Shown here in pieces: positions 48,725 through 53,271 of a stretch of DNA of 53,271 nucleotides. Position numbers and translations under genes: made by a program. The stretch is from an uncultured Prevotellaceae bacterium. GTDB taxonomy: Bacteria; Bacteroidota; Bacteroidia; Bacteroidales; Muribaculaceae. The stretch is taken from the NCBI GenBank assembly GCA_900322135.1, contig ONYP01000017.1, forward strand, positions 1-53,271, read 5' to 3'. Position 1 is the first letter of the stretch; each line of letters opens with the position of its first letter. The notes under the pieces were generated by a model. That model was not told the DNA's origin. It searched no databases and worked only from the letters and a program-made list of their open reading frames with translations.

Positions 48725-49904
48725 AGAATCCTAATTTCTTGCGCAAGTCCTTGCCCACGGCAGCCTTGTTGAGGAAGATGTAAGTCGTGTTCAACGCGAT
48801 GTAGGTCTTCGACATGTACCAGATGCCGTGGTAGTCGCCCGTTTTGCCCCACGAGTTCTTCACCATATAGTATTCGCGGCCGTTCTGGTCCTTGGCGATG
48901 CCGTAGATGAGCATCACATGGTCATAGGTAGACTGCCAGTTGTCAAAACGCTCCTGCCGTAATTCCTGTGTGGCGATAAGCTCGGGAGTCTGGGCACCCA
49001 GTTTCTTCAGTGACTCGGCCTTCTCCTGCTTGGTGAGCTTGAGCCAGCGTGCGGCATCACTGCCCGTCAGGTCGGGCGCATGCTCGATGTCGGCGGCAAT
49101 CCCCAGGCCTGTGCGTGTGAAACCGTCCTCACTCACATCACCGCCCCATGCTACGGTGTATCCGCTCTTCAGGGCGTTGTCGATGGTTGCCATCATCTCG
49201 TCGAGCGTGACATTGTAACTGGGACGCGGACGCCACTTGTAGGGGGCCTCAATCACAAACTGCTCATAGAATGGGTGGTGGGTAAAACTTGTGATGCTCA
49301 CATAGTTACGCTTGTCGATGCCCAGGGCCTGGGCAAACGACTGGGGCGTGTATTGCTTGCCCTCATAGGTGAACCGCTCGGGGCACTTGCCCAGGTAGGC
49401 GTCGAGGATGCCCTGCAGGCCCACTTTCCACTGCGTGGTCAGCTTGGTGCTGTTCCCCTTGGCAATGGATTCCACATAGGGCTCCAGTGTGGCAAAGAAC
49501 TCGGTGAAGTTGGCCAGCGTGTCGCCAATCATTGAGCCGGGGCGCGCCATGGCTTCCTCGGGGCAGATGCCGTGGCGGTCGATGACCTCAAACACATCGT
49601 CGGCCGAGCCTCCCTCCGAGAATCGGCTGCTCCCGTGCATCCTCACATGGTACTCGGCGCAGTCCACATAGTCCTTGTTGGCAATGAACATCTCGCTCAA
49701 GTCATACACCTTGCCCGTCGTGCGCAGCAGTTCGGCCTCGATAAAGCCGATGGTCGCATAGTCCCAGCATGTGCCGCTACGGTTCTGGTTCTTCACTGGC
49801 GTGATGCCGTTTTCCAATAAGGTCGTGAACACAATCTCGTCATCTGCCTGGGCACTGAACAGGCAGCCCAAGCACATCATCAATACAATAGCAGTCTTTT
49901 TCAT
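48723..49904 (-). CDS. Exported C1B (bleomycin hydrolase-like) cysteine peptidase
   Basis: Papain-superfamily peptidase of the aminopeptidase C type. The protein of 393 residues starts MKKTAIVLMMCLGCLFSAQA, a signal peptide. It has the nucleophile motif NQNRSGTCWDYATIGFIEAE, the His motif DHVMLIYGIAKDQ and the Asn motif YMVKNSWGKTGDYHGIWYM. All three catalytic residues are present. Unlike cytoplasmic bleomycin hydrolases it is exported, as often seen in Bacteroidales. A first ATG at 49913 also exists, but the promoter places the transcript start near 49915, so ATG 49904 is preferred. It probably trims peptides in the periplasm. Confidence 0.9.
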   Translation of the reverse strand: MKKTAIVLMMCLGCLFSAQADDEIVFTTLLENGITPVKNQNRSGTCWDYATIGFIEAELLRTTGKVYDLSEMFIANKDYVDCAEYHVRMHGSSRFSEGGSADDVFEVIDRHGICPEEAMARPGSMIGDTLANFTEFFATLEPYVESIAKGNSTKLTTQWKVGLQGILDAYLGKCPERFTYEGKQYTPQSFAQALGIDKRNYVSITSFTHHPFYEQFVIEAPYKWRPRPSYNVTLDEMMATIDNALKSGYTVAWGGDVSEDGFTRTGLGIAADIEHAPDLTGSDAARWLKLTKQEKAESLKKLGAQTPELIATQELRQERFDNWQSTYDHVMLIYGIAKDQNGREYYMVKNSWGKTGDYHGIWYMSKTYIALNTTYIFLNKAAVGKDLRKKLGF

Positions 49905-49921
49905 ATCACTCATTTTTTTTG

Positions 49922-49951
49922 CAAATATACATTGAAATCACCATACTGCAA
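49922..49951 (-). promoter_or_regulatory. Promoter of the C1B peptidase gene
   Basis: On the minus strand TTG (49951-49949), 19 nt, TATATTTG (49929-49922). Confidence 0.75.
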
Positions 49952-50093
49952 AATTCTCCCGCTATGCCAATTAATACCATGCCTCCCATTTTTGTCATAG
50001 TACCATGAATCACTATGTTGCTGTGGCTCAATCCGTTTCCAGCCTCGGGTCGCTTTTGTGCCGATAAATCGTCTGTTGTTCAAAAGAAGATGC

Positions 50094-50101
50094 TACCTTT
50101 G
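50094..50101 (+). promoter_or_regulatory. -7 element of the small Imm32-like gene
   Basis: TACCTTTG is a perfect -7 element, giving a leader of about 70 nt that contains a 10-codon open frame (50130-50162). No well-spaced TTG was found. Confidence 0.55.
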
Positions 50102-50176
50102 TCATCAGACATTGATTATAGGGATTGATATGGCAGTCTACTATGATGAGTGGAAGTCATAAACCGGTAAAACCAG

Positions 50177-50395
50177 ATGCTTATGAATATTGAGTGGGAA
50201 GACGGATTCAAAATCCATGTGGGTGTTGATGCACAGGGTGGCGCCGTAATCTCGGCCAACAGGGAGGGCTTGCTCTCTCTGGCCAAACAGTTGACGGCGT
50301 TAGCCAATGAAACCGATGGAGCCCATATCCACTATGACGAGTACAACTCCCTCGAACAAGGCTCCCGAGAAATGATTATCCAAAAACTACCCTGA
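50177..50395 (+). CDS. Small Imm32-like (possible immunity) protein
   Basis: The 72-residue protein (MLMNIEWEDGFKIHVGVD ...) resembles my memory of Imm32-type small proteins by AVISANREGLLSLAKQLTAL and the ending HIHYDEYNSLEQGSREMII. Imm32 proteins are predicted immunity partners of contact-dependent toxins, but lone copies are frequent and unproven. It has no signal peptide. No toxin, Rhs, or type VI effector gene is near. ATG 50177 or 50183 could be the start. A hairpin lies between it and the convergent transporter gene. The family call needs a profile search. Confidence 0.5.
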   Translation: MLMNIEWEDGFKIHVGVDAQGGAVISANREGLLSLAKQLTALANETDGAHIHYDEYNSLEQGSREMIIQKLP

Positions 50396-50401
50396 GTTCC
50401 C

Positions 50402-50443
50402 GTTGCCAAATGAGGTTTATTGGTTACCAATAGTGTTGGCAAC
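50402..50443. terminator. Hairpin between convergent genes
   Basis: GTTGCCAA (50402-50409) pairs with TTGGCAAC (50436-50443), and the inside contains the palindrome TATTGGTTACCAATA. Confidence 0.55.
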
Positions 50444-50452
50444 CTCAATCGG

Positions 50453-51799
50453 CTACATGGCCCAAACCAGCAAACCGGCGCAGATGATGATACCGGTGAT
50501 GAGCAGGTCGATGAGGCAGTAGCCCATGATATCCTTGGCATCAAGACGGGCGATAGCCAGGGCAGGGAGTGCCCAGAATGGCTGGATAAGATTGGTCCAT
50601 GCGTCGCCCCATGAAATGGCCATGCCCGTCAAGCCCGGGTCCACTCCCAGGTTGGCACCGGCGGTGAACATGACAGGTGCCTGCACAGCCCAATGGCCGC
50701 CGCCGCTGGGCACAAACATGTTGAGCACTGCGGCGCACAGGAAGGTGAGCAACGGATAGGTGACGGGATTGCTGATCTGGATGCAGGCGTTGGCCATGAC
50801 ATTTCCCAGGCTGATGCCGCTGGCGCCGATGCCGGTGATGATGCCCATAATGCCGGCATAGAAGGGGAACTGCAAGATGATGCCGGCTGCACCGGTCGCC
50901 GCTTTACCGAAGGCTCGCACATAGTCGACAGGGGTAGGGTGTAGCATGAGTCCCAGCGCGAGGAAAATCATGATGACACCGCCAAGGTCCAAACCCGCAC
51001 CGCGCAGGCCGAGATGAATCACGAGATAGGCAACAATCATCAGCGCCACGAGCCACGAGAGCAATTTGCTCTGCTCGAGCCGCTGTGCCGGCGTCTTGGT
51101 CGGGGAGGACAAGACATTTGATATATGCTCATCTTCTTTCAGGAGCGCGGGGTCGATGGTGAGGATGCCTTGCTTGGGGTGCATCAGGGTGTTGGCAACG
51201 GTGATGCCGATGATGGCAAGCAGCACCGTCAACAGGTTATGCCAGTCAAAGACGGTTTGCACCAATGGCACCGGGTCGACCAGAGCCCCATTGGTAGCCG
51301 TGGCGAGTGCTTCGCCGGGTGTGGCCATGGTAAGGGGGATGGAGCCGGAGATGCCGGCATGCCACACGACGAAGCCACTGTAGGCCGATGCGATAAGAAG
51401 CCGATAGTCGACATCAGAACGCTGGCGTGCTATCGCCTTGGCGAAAATGACACCGACAATCAGGCCAAAGCCCCAGTTGAGCCAGCATGCCAATGCCGAC
51501 ACGACAGTCACAAGGGCAATCGCAGCGGGAGCACTCTTGGGCAAGCGGGCCATGGCAGCGATGGCTCGCTTGACAACCGGTGCCGCAGCCAGGGTCGATC
51601 CGCACACAAGAACCAGAGACATCTGCATGGCAAACGCCAGCAGGTTCCACACACCGCCACCCCAGTGCTCAACCACCTCGAGGGGGGTCTGGTGACACAA
51701 CGGCATCGCCACCAGTGCGGCTACAAAGGTGAGCAGTATGGCGAATATAAACGGTTCAGGCAACCATCGTTGCACTAATCGCACACAGAATTTAATCAT
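50453..51799 (-). CDS. Short-chain fatty acid transporter, AtoE family
   Basis: The 448-residue protein has around ten to twelve membrane helices and the family landmarks of AtoE: WLPEPFIFAILLTFVAALVAM at the N-terminus, HWGGGVWNLLAFAMQMSLVLV, ACWLNWGFGLIVGVIFAK and, near the end, FVPSGGGHWAVQAPVM. AtoE carries short-chain fatty acids such as butyrate or acetoacetate, probably by proton symport. No ato catabolic genes are adjacent, so direction and substrate are unproven; in a gut fermenter export is as plausible as uptake. Its -7 element is TACTTTTG at 51832-51825 on the minus strand, giving a short leader. Confidence 0.88.
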   Translation of the reverse strand: MIKFCVRLVQRWLPEPFIFAILLTFVAALVAMPLCHQTPLEVVEHWGGGVWNLLAFAMQMSLVLVCGSTLAAAPVVKRAIAAMARLPKSAPAAIALVTVVSALACWLNWGFGLIVGVIFAKAIARQRSDVDYRLLIASAYSGFVVWHAGISGSIPLTMATPGEALATATNGALVDPVPLVQTVFDWHNLLTVLLAIIGITVANTLMHPKQGILTIDPALLKEDEHISNVLSSPTKTPAQRLEQSKLLSWLVALMIVAYLVIHLGLRGAGLDLGGVIMIFLALGLMLHPTPVDYVRAFGKAATGAAGIILQFPFYAGIMGIITGIGASGISLGNVMANACIQISNPVTYPLLTFLCAAVLNMFVPSGGGHWAVQAPVMFTAGANLGVDPGLTGMAISWGDAWTNLIQPFWALPALAIARLDAKDIMGYCLIDLLITGIIICAGLLVWAM

Positions 51800-51824
51800 T
51801 GGAGGTCATTTTAGTTTAATGGCG

Positions 51825-51832
51825 CAAAAGTA
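51825..51832 (-). promoter_or_regulatory. -7 element of the AtoE-family transporter gene
   Basis: TACTTTTG on the minus strand, 25 nt before the start codon. The nearest TTG is not at the ideal distance. Confidence 0.55.
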
Positions 51833-51964
51833 ACACTTATTTCTTGAATTCGGCCCAATCCAACTACGGTTTTCCCTGAAAAGATGTCTTTTGGTAAGTG
51901 GGACCGTCATTCTGCTTTTGCAATAGAACTATGGTCTTCGCTCCTGTTTTACTTTGTTGCAGGG

Positions 51965-52357
51965 TTACGCGTGGGTGTCGCCTGCTTGTTGCTGGTTCAG
52001 CAGTTGGCGATGGGTCTTGGTACAAGCGACATATTGTTCAAAATACCATTCCTTGAATCCTTGGGCATACCTGTCTATCGAACCGCCCATATAACAGTTC
52101 CAGTACTCATAGCGGTTGAACAGCAATGCTTTTAGCCCCAGTGGTGTGCCGTCGCTATCAGGCAGGAGAGTCGGCAAGTCATAGGCTTCGCTGTAGTGAT
52201 CGATGTTTTTTTGAAGTTTGTCACAACCCTCCAGGGCCCATCCGGCCCACACCCGCTCATAGTCCCAAAAGATGGCCTTTCCTGGGTGCAATGTGGTCGG
52301 TACCTCATCCTCACCATTGTAATAACGGCAATCCAGTATCAATTCTTCTTTTGTCAT
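51965..52357 (-). CDS. Hypothetical cytoplasmic protein, nearly leaderless mRNA
   Basis: Unrecognised 130-residue protein, rich in Tyr, Trp and acidic residues (LILDCRYYNGEDEVP, AIFWDYERVWAGWALEG, FKEWYFEQYVACTKTHRQLL). No signal peptide or membrane helix is seen. The longer frame from 52387 is rejected because the -7 element TATATTTG (52373-52366 on the minus strand) lies inside it. From that element transcription should start near 52359, only a base or two before ATG 52357, so the mRNA may have almost no leader. Function unknown. Neighbours give no hint: a transporter downstream and a surface protein divergent. Confidence 0.65.
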   Translation of the reverse strand: MTKEELILDCRYYNGEDEVPTTLHPGKAIFWDYERVWAGWALEGCDKLQKNIDHYSEAYDLPTLLPDSDGTPLGLKALLFNRYEYWNCYMGGSIDRYAQGFKEWYFEQYVACTKTHRQLLNQQQAGDTHA

Positions 52358-52365
52358 AATAGGTG

Positions 52366-52373
52366 CAAATATA
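52366..52373 (-). promoter_or_regulatory. -7 element of the hypothetical gene at 51965-52357
   Basis: TATATTTG on the minus strand. No well-placed TTG is seen. Confidence 0.5.
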
Positions 52374-52491
52374 CTGCTTTTTCTCAAAACTTTACCATAT
52401 CATCATCTGAAGTGAAGCCTGATTTTTTGTGATGAGCCGTCAGGAACTTTTATTTGTCAACCGCTCCCTCGATGATTTGTCGTCGAAAGGC

Positions 52492-52522
52492 TTGTTCGGG
52501 TTCATAATTTTTCATACTTTTG
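52492..52522 (+). promoter_or_regulatory. Promoter of the BspA-like gene
   Basis: TTG (52492-52494), 20 nt, TACTTTTG (52515-52522), with a leader of about 32 nt. Confidence 0.85.
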
Positions 52523-52560
52523 CGACAGCAATTAACAACCCCCACACACCTGAAACTAAA

Positions 52561-53271
52561 ATGAAAAGTCTCATCACCTCTGCCCTGTTGCTGCTGGCCC
52601 TGCTGCTGCCAGCCGCTGCTGCCGCCCACGACTTCGAGGTAGGCGGCATCTACTACAACATCAACGGCAACGAAGCCACGGTCACTTTCAGGGGAATGTA
52701 TACCCACTCCTATTCCGATGAATACACGGGCGATGTGGTCATCCCCAGTGCAGTCACCTATGGCGGCACCGCTTACGCTGTCACCGCCATCGGAGAGAGC
52801 GCCTTTCTGTTCTGTGACGAAGTGACTAGCGTGACCATCCCCAACTCCATCACCTCCATCGGCAAGGACGCGTTCTATGCATGCGCTGGCCTGACGGAAC
52901 TCACCATCCCCAAATCCGTTACCTCCATCGCTGATAGGGCGTTCTTTGCATGCATCAATTTGACAAGCCTCACCGTGGCAAGCGGCAACTCTCATTACGA
53001 TTCCCGCAACAACTGCAATGCCATTATCGAGACGGCGAGCAATACATTGATAGCGGGCTGCCAGAACTCCGTCATTCCCCGCACCGTCACCGCCATCGGT
53101 GACAATGCGTTCAATGGATGCACCTTCTTGACGGACATTTCCATCCCCAACTCTGTCACTGCCATCGGTGCGTATGCGTTCGAGGACTGCTACGGCCTGA
53201 CAAACATGACCATCCCCAACTCGGTCACAGAAATCGGAATCATGGCGTTCTATAACTGCATTGGCTTGACA
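52561..53271 (+). CDS. BspA-type leucine-rich repeat surface protein (truncated by window edge)
   Basis: Starting at ATG 52561 the frame stays open to the right edge, giving 237 residues of a longer protein. It has a signal peptide (MKSLITSALLLLALLLPAAA) and a short N-terminal module (FEVGGIYYNINGNEATVTFR). BspA-type repeats of about 23 residues follow, with the pattern LT.ITIPNSVT.IG..AF..C (for example TSVTIPNSITSIGKDAFYAC and TNMTIPNSVTEIGIMAFYNC). Five or more repeats are visible. Such proteins mediate binding to host fibronectin, fibrinogen or other bacteria in Tannerella and relatives; the ligand here is unknown. The C-terminus, and any sorting signal, lies outside the window. Confidence 0.9.
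   Translation, partial: MKSLITSALLLLALLLPAAAAAHDFEVGGIYYNINGNEATVTFRGMYTHSYSDEYTGDVVIPSAVTYGGTAYAVTAIGESAFLFCDEVTSVTIPNSITSIGKDAFYACAGLTELTIPKSVTSIADRAFFACINLTSLTVASGNSHYDSRNNCNAIIETASNTLIAGCQNSVIPRTVTAIGDNAFNGCTFLTDISIPNSVTAIGAYAFEDCYGLTNMTIPNSVTEIGIMAFYNCIGLT

Overview
The window reads as chromosomal DNA of an anaerobic gut-type Bacteroidales bacterium, most likely Muribaculaceae or a Prevotella relative; the family is an inference. The signs are many promoters of the Bacteroidota type (TTG, 19-20 nt, TAnnTTTG), almost no Shine-Dalgarno sites, families typical of the phylum (DUF4836, DUF3109, GH92, C10 peptidase, BspA-type leucine-rich repeats, a short RpoD-type sigma factor), dockerin-like calcium motifs on secreted proteins, and HydE, a maturase of oxygen-sensitive [FeFe] hydrogenase. 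No tRNA, rRNA operon, CRISPR array, insertion sequence or prophage was seen.

Layout. 1-9.5 kb: a truncated S41 peptidase, dgt, a GH92 mannosidase, hflX, and two secreted proteins with dockerin-like motifs, one of them a C10 cysteine peptidase. 9.5-16.7 kb: an accessory stretch with a ClbS-like protein, then a same-strand cassette made of a membrane-spanning regulator-like protein, a tiny secreted protein of exact 10-residue Ser-Trp-Pro repeats, and two proteins that look like FtsI/PBP transpeptidase domains with the catalytic motifs gone, separated by a small membrane-anchored protein. A strong terminator closes this block. 16.7-27 kb: housekeeping genes (hydE, a TerB-like gene, murI and folP divergent, cdaA, a DUF3109 gene, rplS with a one-base frameshift), an amphipathic repeat protein and the aguA-aguB putrescine pathway. 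27-36.3 kb: a DUF4836 lipoprotein, a small beta-barrel, two tandem RpoD-type sigma factor genes, a small ribbon-helix-helix-like protein, htrA, folC and the RNase P RNA gene. 36.4-53.3 kb: a DUF4153 membrane protein, a secreted modular protein, a META-domain protein, a TPR protein, a thioredoxin-fold protein, an overlapping ybaK-aroC-thioesterase operon, a YigZ-family gene, a C1B peptidase, a small Imm32-like protein, an AtoE-type transporter, and the start of a BspA-like protein cut by the right edge.

How the genes fit together. Most of the window is core metabolism and envelope biology: folate (folP, folC), cell-wall precursor (murI), chorismate (aroC), c-di-AMP (cdaA), putrescine (aguA, aguB), envelope protein quality control (htrA), and translation or RNA processing (rplS, hflX, ybaK, rnpB). 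The parts that stand out are the pseudo-transpeptidase cassette (about 10.2-16.66 kb) and the sigma factor duplication (29.7-31.6 kb). Functions for the cassette are hypotheses drawn from domain resemblance by eye; no database search or structure prediction was run.
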